Origin: Streptomyces sp. NBC_00390
GTDB lineage: Bacteria > Actinomycetota > Actinomycetes > Streptomycetales > Streptomycetaceae
Assembly: GCF_036057275.1 (NCBI RefSeq)
Contig: NZ_CP107945.1
Location: 2,976,001 to 3,040,000 of the forward strand
DNA length: 64,000 nt
Direction: 5' to 3'
Part shown: positions 1 to 7,049 of the stretch, one piece after another
Position numbering within the stretch: position 1 is the first letter of the stretch
How the letters are laid out: the number at the start of each line of letters is the position of its first letter
The notes under the pieces: generated by a model
Seen by the model: the letters and a program-made list of their open reading frames with translations, nothing else
Database searches by the model: none
What the model was told of the DNA's origin: nothing
Program-made: the position numbers and the translations under genes

Positions 1-129
1 CACCATCGAGCCGGCACGCGCGTACAGGTCCTGGCCTGTGGCCATGGCGACCTTGAGCATGGTGCGGCCGTGGTTCTCCATCCGGGCCGCGATCGGGGTC
101 GGGGCGAAGCCCGCGAGTTGCTGGTTCAT
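1..129 (-). CDS. AIM24 family protein, N-terminal fragment
   Basis: Only the first 43 codons lie in the window; the rest runs off the left edge. The ATG at 127-129 gives MNQQLAGFAPTPIAARMENH followed by a Gly-Arg-Thr-Met-Leu stretch and a Tyr-Ala-Arg-Ala-Gly-Ser-Met-Val segment. This resembles the start of AIM24/TerD-associated beta-sandwich proteins of actinomycetes, and the same R-Q/A-G-S-M-V motif occurs in the AIM24 half of the neighbour upstream. Only 11 bases separate it from the TerD-AIM24 gene, on the same strand, so both are probably cotranscribed and serve the same tellurite/stress gene set. The molecular role of AIM24 proteins in bacteria is unknown. Confidence 0.75.
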   Translation of the reverse strand, partial: MNQQLAGFAPTPIAARMENHGRTMLKVAMATGQDLYARAGSMV

Positions 130-140
130 GTCGGGCTCCC

Positions 141-1757
141 TCAGACCTCGTACGGCTGGACGACGATGAAGTTGCCGGGCGCGCCCCGGAACTGGAGGTT
201 CACGGTCTCCCCGCTGTGGCCCGGGTAGGCATTGCGCCGCAGCCGGACCTGGCTGGAGAGGATGACCTGGGATGCCGCCGACCACGCCACGACCGCGTTG
301 CAGTCGGCGAAGGTGGTGGGCGTGACCGGCAGGACCACGGGGATGCCGTGGGTCTTGACGACGATCGTGCCCGTGCCCTGGAACATCATCGTGAACAGGG
401 CGCCGCCGGGGATGCCGTGGCCCTCGATGCGACGGACCTCGTGCTGCAGCGACTCGTCGAAGGCGAGGACGTTCTCGGCGGAGACACAGATGCCGTCGCC
501 CTGCAGCTCGATGGAGTGCAGATGCGCGCCGTCCTCCGCGAGGAACACCTGACCACGGCCGGTGCAGCGCATCAGCTGCATCTCCTGGCCGGTGGCATTG
601 CCGACGATACGGCCCGCGAAACCGGCGCCCTTGTAGCTGAAATCGACCTTGCCCTGGTACATGACCATGCTGCCCTGACGGGCGAGGACGGGGGTACCGC
701 CCATGGTCAGGTCGACCCGCATCAGCTGCTGGTTCTGCGGTGTCCAGCGCTGGCCCGTCGGGGTCTCGCGGTACGGCTGGAGCGCGGCCTGCAGACCGGC
801 ACCCGCCTGCGGGACTCCCTGGGGAACGCCCTGCGGCATGCCGCCCGGGGGCATGCCGGGGGGCTGCTGACCGTAGGGCGCGGGGGCCTGCTGACCGTAC
901 GGCGACGGCATGCCCGGCGGAACCTGGCCGGGCACCTGCCCCGGAACCTGGCCGAACTGCGGCTGTTGCGGCGGCTGTCCGTACGGGGACGGCGCCGGCG
1001 GCGGCACGGTGCCCGGCGGCAGCGGCGCGGCGACGGTCGGAGCGGCGTGCATCTGCGGGTTCGGCTGCGCGGGCGCCGGGCCCGGGGCGCCGAAGGCGGG
1101 CGCGGGCTGCGCCGCCTGGGGCGCCTGCGGGGCAGGGGCCGGTGCGCCGAACACCGGGGCCGGCGCGGCGGCCTGCGGCGGCGCGAACGAGGGTGCCGCG
1201 GCCTGCGGTTGCTGCGCGCCCGGCTGCTCCTCGGCGACCTCGCCGCCGAAGTTCTTCAGCAGTGCGTCGAGTCCGCCGTCGAAGCCCTGGCCGACCGCCG
1301 CGAACCGCCAGACGTCCTTGAGATAGAAGTCGCCCAGCATCACCGCACGCTCGGTGGAGAACTCCGAGCCGGTGAAGGCGTACCGGACGACCTCTTCGCC
1401 GCCGGCGACGATCCGGATGTACCCCGGGCCGACCTGCGACATCTGTCCCGCGCCGTCGATCGTCGCGGTGAAGGAGAGCTTGTGGATGTTCGCCGGGATG
1501 CGATCCAGTGTGACGCGGAACGACTCGGTGTCACCGGACTGTGCGCCCAGAAGCTGAATCGACTCCTCCGGCGACTTCGGCTGATTGAAGAAGATGAAGT
1601 ACCGGTCGTCCGAGAGCTGCTCGTTCGCATCGAGTCCGAAGCAGCTGATGTCGAAGGTCAGCCCAGGAGCGGCGATCTGCACACCTACGTACAGATCCGT
1701 CCCCGGCGTGAGATCACTGATCTTGGCCTTGTGGCCGCGTTGAAATTCCCTGGCCAT
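141..1757 (-). CDS. TerD domain - proline-rich linker - AIM24 domain fusion protein
   Basis: 538 residues in three parts. Residues 1-175 are a TerD domain, shown by its opening (MAREFQRGHKAKISDL), the ISCFGLDAN and DRYFIFFNQP strands, and the LGDFYLKDVWRFAAVGQGF end. Residues about 176-335 are a disordered Pro/Ala/Gln/Gly linker with repeated PYGQQ and PGQVPG units. Residues about 336-538 are an AIM24 beta-sandwich (LARQGSMVMYQGKVDFSYKG, then a GGALFTMMFQGTGTI segment). TerD proteins bind calcium and belong to tellurite and general stress clusters; the fused pair suggests a scaffold or membrane-associated stress protein. It is predicted cytoplasmic, with no signal peptide. The next gene downstream is a stand-alone AIM24 protein, so the region carries a tandem set. 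Confidence 0.9.
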   Translation of the reverse strand: MAREFQRGHKAKISDLTPGTDLYVGVQIAAPGLTFDISCFGLDANEQLSDDRYFIFFNQPKSPEESIQLLGAQSGDTESFRVTLDRIPANIHKLSFTATIDGAGQMSQVGPGYIRIVAGGEEVVRYAFTGSEFSTERAVMLGDFYLKDVWRFAAVGQGFDGGLDALLKNFGGEVAEEQPGAQQPQAAAPSFAPPQAAAPAPVFGAPAPAPQAPQAAQPAPAFGAPGPAPAQPNPQMHAAPTVAAPLPPGTVPPPAPSPYGQPPQQPQFGQVPGQVPGQVPPGMPSPYGQQAPAPYGQQPPGMPPGGMPQGVPQGVPQAGAGLQAALQPYRETPTGQRWTPQNQQLMRVDLTMGGTPVLARQGSMVMYQGKVDFSYKGAGFAGRIVGNATGQEMQLMRCTGRGQVFLAEDGAHLHSIELQGDGICVSAENVLAFDESLQHEVRRIEGHGIPGGALFTMMFQGTGTIVVKTHGIPVVLPVTPTTFADCNAVVAWSAASQVILSSQVRLRRNAYPGHSGETVNLQFRGAPGNFIVVQPYEV

Positions 1758-1864
1758 GCGTTACGACCGTCCCCCATCCCGAATTTGAATGCGTCGCGCC
1801 AGGCTAACGGCTGAGGCCGACATTGAGCCAAGCCGGTACACATTCGGTACAGGACCGTGGACCG

Positions 1865-2488
1865 TCACTCTCCGCGTGCTGCAGGCAGGTGCGGGAGACG
1901 GTCGGCGGAGACGACGCCTTCCAGGTAGCCCCGGGCCCTCTCGGTACGGGGGTAGGCCTCCAGCAGCCGCCAGAAGCGCGGGCCGTGGCCGGGTACCAGC
2001 AGATGGGCGAGTTCATGGACGAGCACGTAGTCGACGACGTACTCCGGCATGCCCTGCAGACGGTGCGAGAGGCGGATGCTGCCCTCTGCCGGGGTGCAGG
2101 AGCCCCAGCGGGTGTTCTGGTTCGTCACCCAGCGCACGGACGTCGGCCGGGCCCGCCCGTCGAAATACTGGGCGGACAACCGCTCCGCCCGCTCCGTCAG
2201 TTCGGCGTCGCCGAGGACCCGCTTGCTCTCCTGGGCAGCCAGCTTGTCCAGCATCACGCTGACCCAGCGCCGCTCCTCCGCCTCCGACATCCGGGCGGGA
2301 ATCAGCACGATGGTGCGGTCGCCCTCACGGTAGGCGGAGACGGTCCGGCTGCGCCGGGCGCTCCTGCGGACCTCGACCGCACTCGTCCCCGATCCGCGTG
2401 GCGCGTGGCGTGTCGCGCTGCGCTGCTGACTCCCCGGGCCGTGCGGCGGAGTCTCCCCAGCGAGGCGAGGGGAAGGGTCGACGGGCAC
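1865..2488 (-). CDS. YgjP/SprT-like (DUF45) zinc metallopeptidase, M48-type
   Basis: 207 residues from a GTG start. Near residues 158-168 it has HELAHLLVPGHGPRFW, matching the HExxH...H-x2-FW zinc signature of YgjP-type (WLM/DUF45) metallopeptidases: His158 and His162 as ligands, Glu159 catalytic, His168 the likely third ligand. Upstream, the N-T-R-W-G-S-C motif (residues about 124-131) is also typical of YgjP proteins. The first 40 residues are Arg/Ser-rich and low complexity, and no good ribosome-binding site precedes the GTG, so the true start may lie a little downstream. It is cytoplasmic; substrates of this family are unknown. It is divergent from the E1-like gene at 2714. Confidence 0.85.
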   Translation of the reverse strand: MPVDPSPRLAGETPPHGPGSQQRSATRHAPRGSGTSAVEVRRSARRSRTVSAYREGDRTIVLIPARMSEAEERRWVSVMLDKLAAQESKRVLGDAELTERAERLSAQYFDGRARPTSVRWVTNQNTRWGSCTPAEGSIRLSHRLQGMPEYVVDYVLVHELAHLLVPGHGPRFWRLLEAYPRTERARGYLEGVVSADRLPHLPAARGE

Positions 2489-2713
2489 GCCCCGACGTTA
2501 CCCGCTGTCAGGGGCGGAAGTCCCGCCTCGGGAACGGTTCGAACGTGATCCACTCCATGGCTCCACCATTTGAACGACTAATACCCCACGCCTGTGGACA
2601 ACTTTTCACACCCGCCGAAGCGGCCGGGCATTCTGACACCGGTTGAGCGAAGTGCCGGGCGGCGTTCCGGTCCTCGCGGGTCCGACGTTCCGAGATCGAC
2701 GGGGGAAGTGGAT

Positions 2714-3877
2714 ATGCACCCGATGATGAAGCCTGCCCTGCGGCGAGCATGGCGAGATCGTCAATCAGTGCAGTTCGGGGTCACACCCGCGCACGCGGTG
2801 ACGGTGGGCCCGGTGGACACGGCCACCGGCTCCCTGATCGAGTTGCTGGACGGCACCCGTGGCCTTCCGCTCCTGCGTGAGCAGGCGCGGATGATAGGGC
2901 TGCCGGATGGCCAAGTCGACGCGCTGGTGGCGCGATTGGCGACAGCGGGCCTGGTCGACGACGCGACGGCCGGGGGGCCGGCCGCCGATGCCTTACGCAC
3001 CCGGGCCGGCGCGCTCGAACGGCTTCGGCCCGATCTGGCGTCACTGTCCGTGATCCACCCCGAGCCGGGCGGCGGGATGGGACGGCTTGTCGCCCGGCGG
3101 GCGATACGGGTTCAGGTGCGGGGCGCGGGCCGTGTCGGTGCCACGGTCGCGGCGACGTTGTCGGCGGCGGGGGTGGGCCGGATCGAGGTACTGGACGGCG
3201 GATGTGCGGAGCCTGGTGATGTCGCTCCGGGCGGGCTGCCCGGGGCAGCCGTCGGTGAACGGCGGGCGGTGGCTGCCCGGCAGCTCGTGCGGCGCACCGC
3301 ACCCGACCGCCCTCCGCGCGCCGCCGATACGGGTACGGCGGGCACGGGCGAGCCGGGTCTGTCGCTGATCGTCGTCGCGCCACGGGACGGGCTGTCCGCG
3401 TATGCGCCGGACCCGGCGGGCGCTGAGGACTGGATCGCGACCGGGACTCCGCATCTGTATGCGGGGGTTGTCGAGGCGACCGGTGTGGTCGGCCCGCTGG
3501 TGCTGCCCGGCTGCTCCGCATGTGCCGAATGTCTGGAACGAGGCAGGGCGGAACAGGACCCGGGGCGGGCCAGGCTGCTGGCCCAGTGGCGCTCGGGACG
3601 GCGCAGGGCGGCGCCGCCGGCCTGCGATGTCGCCCTGGCCACCACCGTGGCGGGCCTGGCGGCGGCGCATGCGCTGTCGTTTCTGGACGGTGAGCTGCCG
3701 GCGAGCGTGGGAGCCCGGTGCGAAGTGTCACTTCCCTTGCTGCGCTGGCGGTCCGAGTCCGTCCCGCCCCATCTCGACTGTCCCTGCAGCGCGGAGAGGA
3801 AAAGTGAGAGGGGGCGCACCCTGGGGTTCGGTCCGACACACGAGACAATGGCCGAGCCATCGCCGTCAACGGTGTAA
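2714..3877 (+). CDS. E1-like / ocin-ThiF-like protein (TOMM leader-binding-type), orphan
   Basis: 387 residues; the ATG follows a GGGGGAAG ribosome-binding site, giving MHPMMKPALRRAWRDRQS. The N-terminal third resembles a RiPP-recognition/winged-helix region (ITGSLIELLDGTRGL-like). A Rossmann segment follows (VRGAGRVGATVAATLSAAGV), with an acidic strand end (IEVLDGG). Near residue 270 is the Cys motif PGCSACAECLERGR, as in leader-binding ThiF-like proteins of thiazole/oxazole peptide clusters. The classic ThiF nucleotide loop (GxGGLG) and the N-L-x-R-Q arginine are absent, so adenylation is doubtful. No cyclodehydratase YcaO, dehydrogenase or precursor peptide was found nearby. The ABC1 kinase follows 47 bases downstream and could share the transcript. 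Confidence 0.7.
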   Translation: MHPMMKPALRRAWRDRQSVQFGVTPAHAVTVGPVDTATGSLIELLDGTRGLPLLREQARMIGLPDGQVDALVARLATAGLVDDATAGGPAADALRTRAGALERLRPDLASLSVIHPEPGGGMGRLVARRAIRVQVRGAGRVGATVAATLSAAGVGRIEVLDGGCAEPGDVAPGGLPGAAVGERRAVAARQLVRRTAPDRPPRAADTGTAGTGEPGLSLIVVAPRDGLSAYAPDPAGAEDWIATGTPHLYAGVVEATGVVGPLVLPGCSACAECLERGRAEQDPGRARLLAQWRSGRRRAAPPACDVALATTVAGLAAAHALSFLDGELPASVGARCEVSLPLLRWRSESVPPHLDCPCSAERKSERGRTLGFGPTHETMAEPSPSTV

Positions 3878-3924
3878 CGCCACAGGGCACATGCGGCACG
3901 GCTGTCTGGGATTTGGAGGGGCGT

Positions 3925-5328
3925 ATGTCTGATCTTCCCCGGAAGGCGGTCACCCGGACCGCCAAGCTGGCCGCACTGCCACTGGGTTTCGCCGGACGCG
4001 CGACATGGGGCCTGGGCAAGCGGATCGGCGGCAAGTCCGCGGAGATCGTCGCGCGGGAGCTGCAACAGCGCACGGCGGAACAGCTGTTCCGTGTACTGGG
4101 TGAGCTCAAGGGCGGCGCGATGAAGTTCGGACAGGCCATGTCCGTCTTCGAGTCGGCACTCCCCGAGGAGGTCGCCGGTCCCTACCGTGCGGCGCTCACC
4201 AAGCTGCAGGAAGCCGCACCCCCGATGCCGACCCGCACGGTCCACGCCGTGCTCGACGAGCGGCTCGGCGACGGGTGGCGTGAGCTGTTCCTCAATTTCG
4301 AGGACAAGCCGTCGGCCGCCGCGTCCATCGGCCAGGTGCACAGGGCGGTGTGGCACGACGGACGCGAGGTCGCGGTGAAGGTGCAGTACCCGGGCGCGGG
4401 GGAGGCACTGCTGTCGGACCTGACCCAGCTGAGCCGGTTCGCGCGGCTGCTGGGGCCGTTGATTCCCGGGATGGACATCAAGCCGCTGATCGCGGAACTC
4501 CGTGACCGGGTGTCCGAGGAGTTGGACTACGGGCTGGAGGCGCAGGCCCAGCGGGAGCACGCTGCGGAGTTCGCGGACGATCCCGATGTGATGGTTCCGG
4601 ATGTGGTGCACCAGTGCGACCAGGTGCTGGTGACGGAGTGGATCGACGGCATACCGCTGGCGGAGGTGATCACCGGGGGCACGTCCGAACAGCGGGACCG
4701 GGCAGGCCAGTTGCTCGCCCGGTTCCTCTTCTCCGGCCCGGCTCGCACAGGGCTGTTGCACGCCGATCCGCATCCCGGGAACTTCCGGCTCCTTCCCGGC
4801 GAGCACGGTGAGGGCTGGCGGCTGGGAGTGCTGGACTTCGGCACGGTGGACCGGCTGCCCGGCGGGCTGCCGACCACCATCGGCGCATGCCTGCGGATGA
4901 CGCTGGAGGGCGAGGCCGAGGCAGTCTACGAACTGCTGTGCGAGGCGGGTTTCGTGAAGGAGTCCATCGACCTCGACCCGGAGGCAGTGCTCGGCTATCT
5001 GCTGCCGATCATCGAACCGGCGGAGGTGGAGGAGTTCACCTTCACCCGTCGATGGATGCGCCATCAAGCTGCACGGATCGCCGACATCCGCTCCCCCGCC
5101 TATCAGTTGGGCAAGCAGCTGAACCTGCCGCCCGCGTATCTGCTGATACACCGGGTGACGCTGAGCACGATCGGGGTGCTGTGCCAGATGAACGCCACCG
5201 TGCGGCTTCGGGACGAACTGGATGCGTGGCTGCCCGGGTTCCTGCCCCCGCACGAGTCGGCCCGGCCAGGGACGGAAGATGCGGACGCGGGCGCCGCGGA
5301 AGCCGGGAGCGCGGCCGTCGAAGGCTAG
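3925..5328 (+). CDS. ABC1/AarF/UbiB family atypical kinase
   Basis: 467 residues. The ATG at 3925 follows GGAGGGG closely; an in-frame TTG at 3913 is less likely. Family signatures appear in order: GGAMKFGQAMS (the KxGQ motif that replaces the Gly-rich loop), AAASIGQVHRA, the lysine in VAVKVQYPG, GLLHADPHPGNF (catalytic loop) and GVLDFGTV (metal-binding DFG). UbiB-type kinases act in isoprenoid lipid/quinone metabolism; in actinomycetes, which use menaquinone, the precise substrate is unknown. In mycobacteria an ABC1 protein likewise sits beside whiB7, so the linkage is old. The C-terminal 25 residues are Ala/Glu-rich and disordered. Confidence 0.92.
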   Translation: MSDLPRKAVTRTAKLAALPLGFAGRATWGLGKRIGGKSAEIVARELQQRTAEQLFRVLGELKGGAMKFGQAMSVFESALPEEVAGPYRAALTKLQEAAPPMPTRTVHAVLDERLGDGWRELFLNFEDKPSAAASIGQVHRAVWHDGREVAVKVQYPGAGEALLSDLTQLSRFARLLGPLIPGMDIKPLIAELRDRVSEELDYGLEAQAQREHAAEFADDPDVMVPDVVHQCDQVLVTEWIDGIPLAEVITGGTSEQRDRAGQLLARFLFSGPARTGLLHADPHPGNFRLLPGEHGEGWRLGVLDFGTVDRLPGGLPTTIGACLRMTLEGEAEAVYELLCEAGFVKESIDLDPEAVLGYLLPIIEPAEVEEFTFTRRWMRHQAARIADIRSPAYQLGKQLNLPPAYLLIHRVTLSTIGVLCQMNATVRLRDELDAWLPGFLPPHESARPGTEDADAGAAEAGSAAVEG

Positions 5329-5370
5329 GGACTGTTTTCGGTACCAGCCCCTGGGACCTGGCGGGCGGCG

Positions 5371-5592
5371 CTACCACCAGTCCGAGTCCAGGCGTCCCTC
5401 GATCGCCCGGAGGTTGGCGCGGGCGCAGTCCTCGCAGTAGTGGTGGCGAACGCCGTTCTCCATGGAGAAGGTCCAGGTGGGCGGGGCCCCCTCGGCGACG
5501 GTGCCGCAGCGGGAACACACGATGGTCTCGGCACCCGGCTGTGCAGGGCGCGGAGTCTTCTGCTCGTCCACCTCGTGACGATACCTCCGCAT
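5371..5592 (-). CDS. Small zinc-ribbon protein
   Basis: 73 residues from the ATG at 5590-5592 (MRRYRHEVDEQKTPRPAQPG). Two CxxC pairs, VCSRCGTVAEG and HYCEDCARAN, are separated by about 24 residues that include W-T-F-S-M-E-N-G-V-R, so it should bind one zinc ion. It ends in Asp-Ser-Asp-Trp-Trp. It lies convergent to the ABC1 kinase and downstream of the wblC operon on the same strand, with a strong hairpin (5633-5669) between. The function is unknown. Small conserved zinc ribbons at this site in Streptomyces are usually labelled hypothetical. Confidence 0.8.
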   Translation of the reverse strand: MRRYRHEVDEQKTPRPAQPGAETIVCSRCGTVAEGAPPTWTFSMENGVRHHYCEDCARANLRAIEGRLDSDWW

Positions 5593-5632
5593 CGGGCCGG
5601 GCGCAGGTGCAACGCACCGCCGTCCCAACGCA

Positions 5633-5669
5633 CTGCGGGGGCCGGTCCGTTAAGGACCGGCCCCCGCAG
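5633..5669 (-). terminator. Terminator hairpin after the wblC operon
   Basis: A 16-bp perfect inverted repeat, CTGCGGGGGCCGGTCC at 5633-5648 and its complement at 5654-5669, closes on a GTTAA loop. It starts 15 bases after the stop codon of the wblC-coupled gene (5684). There is no U-tract, which is common for Streptomyces terminators. Confidence 0.75.
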
Positions 5670-5683
5670 GGTTGGCCGAGCCG

Positions 5684-6007
5684 TCAGTGCATGACGGCCA
5701 TGGCAAGGGCGCGACGGGCGCGCAGGGACACGCGCTCGGCGCGGCGCTGCATGCGCCGGGCGGCGACCAGGCGCTGGGCCTGGCGTTCCGCGTTGGCTTC
5801 ACGCATGCGCTCGCTCATATGCGCGCGAGCCAGGGCTTCTGGGATGAGTTGCATTTCGCGGGTCCTGTTCTGACGCGAGGTGTTCGCGCCGATGGTGGTG
5901 AAGGCTGGGGCGGCGGAGCCCTTGGGCTCGCTCGTGGAAGAGGTCATCGGGGCCTGCTTCTGGGGATCGTGCGTGACGGGTCGGTCGATGGTTCCGATGG
6001 CGGTCAT
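5684..6007 (-). CDS. wblC-coupled small Arg/Ala-rich protein
   Basis: 107 residues. Its ATG overlaps the wblC stop codon (ATGA at 6004-6007), so its translation should depend on that of wblC. The first half is low complexity (MTAIGTIDRPVTHDPQKQAP, then Ser/Thr/Gly). The second half, from about residue 50, is a long predicted helix rich in Arg, Ala, Gln and Met, with runs such as ERMREANAERQAQRLV and RRMQRRAERVSLRARRA. It might bind RNA, DNA or ribosomes, but no domain is recognised. Coupling to a multidrug-resistance regulator suggests a role in the antibiotic stress response, by inference only. Confidence 0.75.
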   Translation of the reverse strand: MTAIGTIDRPVTHDPQKQAPMTSSTSEPKGSAAPAFTTIGANTSRQNRTREMQLIPEALARAHMSERMREANAERQAQRLVAARRMQRRAERVSLRARRALAMAVMH

Positions 6008-6372
6008 GCCGCGACCGGGTTCTTGCGCGGGCGGCCACGCGGCCGCTTGCGGGCGACGACCACGCCCTGGACGAACAGCTCTCCGCCCCAGACGCCCCAA
6101 GGCTCACGCCGCTCCTTCGCGCCGGCGAGGCAGGCCTCCATCAGCGGGCAGGTGCGGCACAGGGACTTGGCGTACTCGACATCGGCCGGCGACTCGGCGA
6201 AGAAGACCTCCGGGTCGTAGGAGCGGCAGGGGACGGGTACGCCGAGGTTCTCGATGGCGTCGTCGAGCGCGGTGAGCGCGGTGAGGGGAGTCAAGGTGGA
6301 GTCCTCGGTGCAGGCGGGCGGGGAGAGAGTCTCGGAAGGCGGTACGGACGGGGCGTGCGCTTCGAGTTGCAC
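6004..6372 (-). CDS. wblC: WhiB-family iron-sulfur regulator WblC (WhiB7 type)
   Basis: 122 residues from GTG at 6370-6372, preceded by GAGGAA at 9-base spacing; M(V)QLEAHAPSVPPSE is the expected WblC start. Four cysteines ligate a 4Fe-4S cluster (PCRSYDPE, then LCRTCPLMEAC). GVWGGE is the conserved beta-turn, and RGRPRK near the C-terminus is an AT-hook. WhiB7/WblC binds the principal sigma factor and AT-rich DNA just upstream of the -35 element to activate intrinsic resistance genes (efflux, rRNA methylation, drug modification). Its leader of roughly 600 bases carries an attenuator (see 6495-7036), so expression should rise when ribosomes are inhibited. Confidence 0.95.
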   Translation of the reverse strand: MQLEAHAPSVPPSETLSPPACTEDSTLTPLTALTALDDAIENLGVPVPCRSYDPEVFFAESPADVEYAKSLCRTCPLMEACLAGAKERREPWGVWGGELFVQGVVVARKRPRGRPRKNPVAA

Positions 6373-6494
6373 GGTGTGTTGTTCCTCGTCTGGTCGTGCC
6401 GGCTGGTGGCCGGTTGCGGGTCCCCCGACGGTGCCGGGGGCTGGTACCGGGTGGTGCGTATCCCGAGGCCCCTTCGCTCTGTGATCCCTGGTGG

Positions 6495-6539
6495 GGAAAA
6501 CAGAAGGGCCGCGGATCCCGGGTGGGGTTCCGCGGCCCT
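6495..6539 (-). terminator. wblC leader attenuator terminator
   Basis: On the minus strand, AGGGCCGCGG (6539-6530) pairs perfectly with CCGCGGCCCT (6514-6505) over a 15-base loop, followed at once by TCTGTTTTCC (6504-6495), a real U-rich tract. It lies about 120 bases upstream of the wblC start codon, so reading through it is needed to express wblC. The 5-prime arm can instead pair with the 6591-6598 segment inside the upstream ORF. Confidence 0.85.
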
Positions 6540-6562
6540 GAAGGCGCCGGCCTGATGCTGGA

Positions 6563-6886
6563 TCAGGCTGGATCACTCCAGGGTTCGAGCCCGCGGAAGG
6601 CCCACTTCGTGTGGTGCATCGTCGTCTGCTGGGTTTCGGCACTGGCCGCCGCAAAGGCATAGGCCTGAGCCTCTGCCGCTGCTACTCCTGCTTCCAGTGC
6701 CTTGGCCGGTCGCTCATTGCGCTCCAGGAGGGAGAGGCCGCCCAGGCCGGACACGGGAAGCACGGCGGAGATGCCGGACATACCGGTGCCCTGGAACGCA
6801 GCGGAGAAGCCGAGCGAGCAGGCGGAGACGACCGAGCGATCGGTCATTTTGGCGGTGCGGATGAAGCTGGTCTTGATGCTGATCAC
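6563..6886 (-). CDS. wblC leader upstream ORF (uORF)
   Basis: A 107-codon frame from GTG (6884-6886), with a strong GAGGAGGCG ribosome-binding site 6-8 bases before it. It begins ISIKTSFIRTAKMTDRSVV, has an Ala-rich middle and ends WAFRGLEPWSDPA. It stops 24 bases before the attenuator hairpin. Its codon choice is G/C-biased like a real gene. The best reading is a sensor ORF whose translating ribosome masks the antiterminator; a stable product is also possible. No domain was recognised. Confidence 0.7.
   Translation of the reverse strand: MISIKTSFIRTAKMTDRSVVSACSLGFSAAFQGTGMSGISAVLPVSGLGGLSLLERNERPAKALEAGVAAAEAQAYAFAAASAETQQTTMHHTKWAFRGLEPWSDPA
6591..6598 (-). promoter_or_regulatory. Candidate antiterminator segment of the wblC leader
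   Basis: The transcript reads UUCCGCGG here, fully complementary to CCGCGGAA at 6535-6528, which overlaps the 5-prime arm of the attenuator. Pairing of the two (8 bp) would prevent the terminator from forming. The segment lies about nine codons before the uORF stop, where a terminating ribosome would cover it. Confidence 0.5.
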
Positions 6887-6996
6887 TGGAATCGCCTCCT
6901 CTCGGCGTCTCGGGGACCGGCCGGGGCCGGTCTCGCTATTCGGATAAGTACAGCACGAGGACAGCGCTTCGAAGAAGCCCTGTTCTCGTGGTTAAG

Positions 6997-7036
6997 AACC
7001 TATGGGGCTGGCTGGGGCGCGCGCAAACTATTTTTT
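6997..7036 (-). promoter_or_regulatory. wblC promoter with A-tract upstream of the -35
   Basis: Read on the minus strand: six A residues (7036-7031), then TAGT, TTGCGC as the -35 (7026-7021), an 18-base spacer and TAGGTT as the -10 (7002-6997). An AT-rich element a few bases before the -35 is the known hallmark of promoters activated by WhiB7/WblC with the principal sigma factor, so autoregulation is likely. The predicted transcript start is near 6988-6990. Confidence 0.65.
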
Positions 7037-7049
7037 CGACGAGTTTGTA

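Noticed and set aside
216-1814. Long plus-strand open frame (532 codons) opposite the TerD-AIM24 gene
   Set aside because: Arg/Gly/Leu-rich low-complexity shadow of the minus-strand gene; frames of this kind are normal in GC-rich DNA and it has no domain.
3112-5253. 713-codon minus-strand frame opposite the ABC1 kinase and E1-like genes
   Set aside because: His/Gln/Arg-rich antisense shadow of two well-supported genes.
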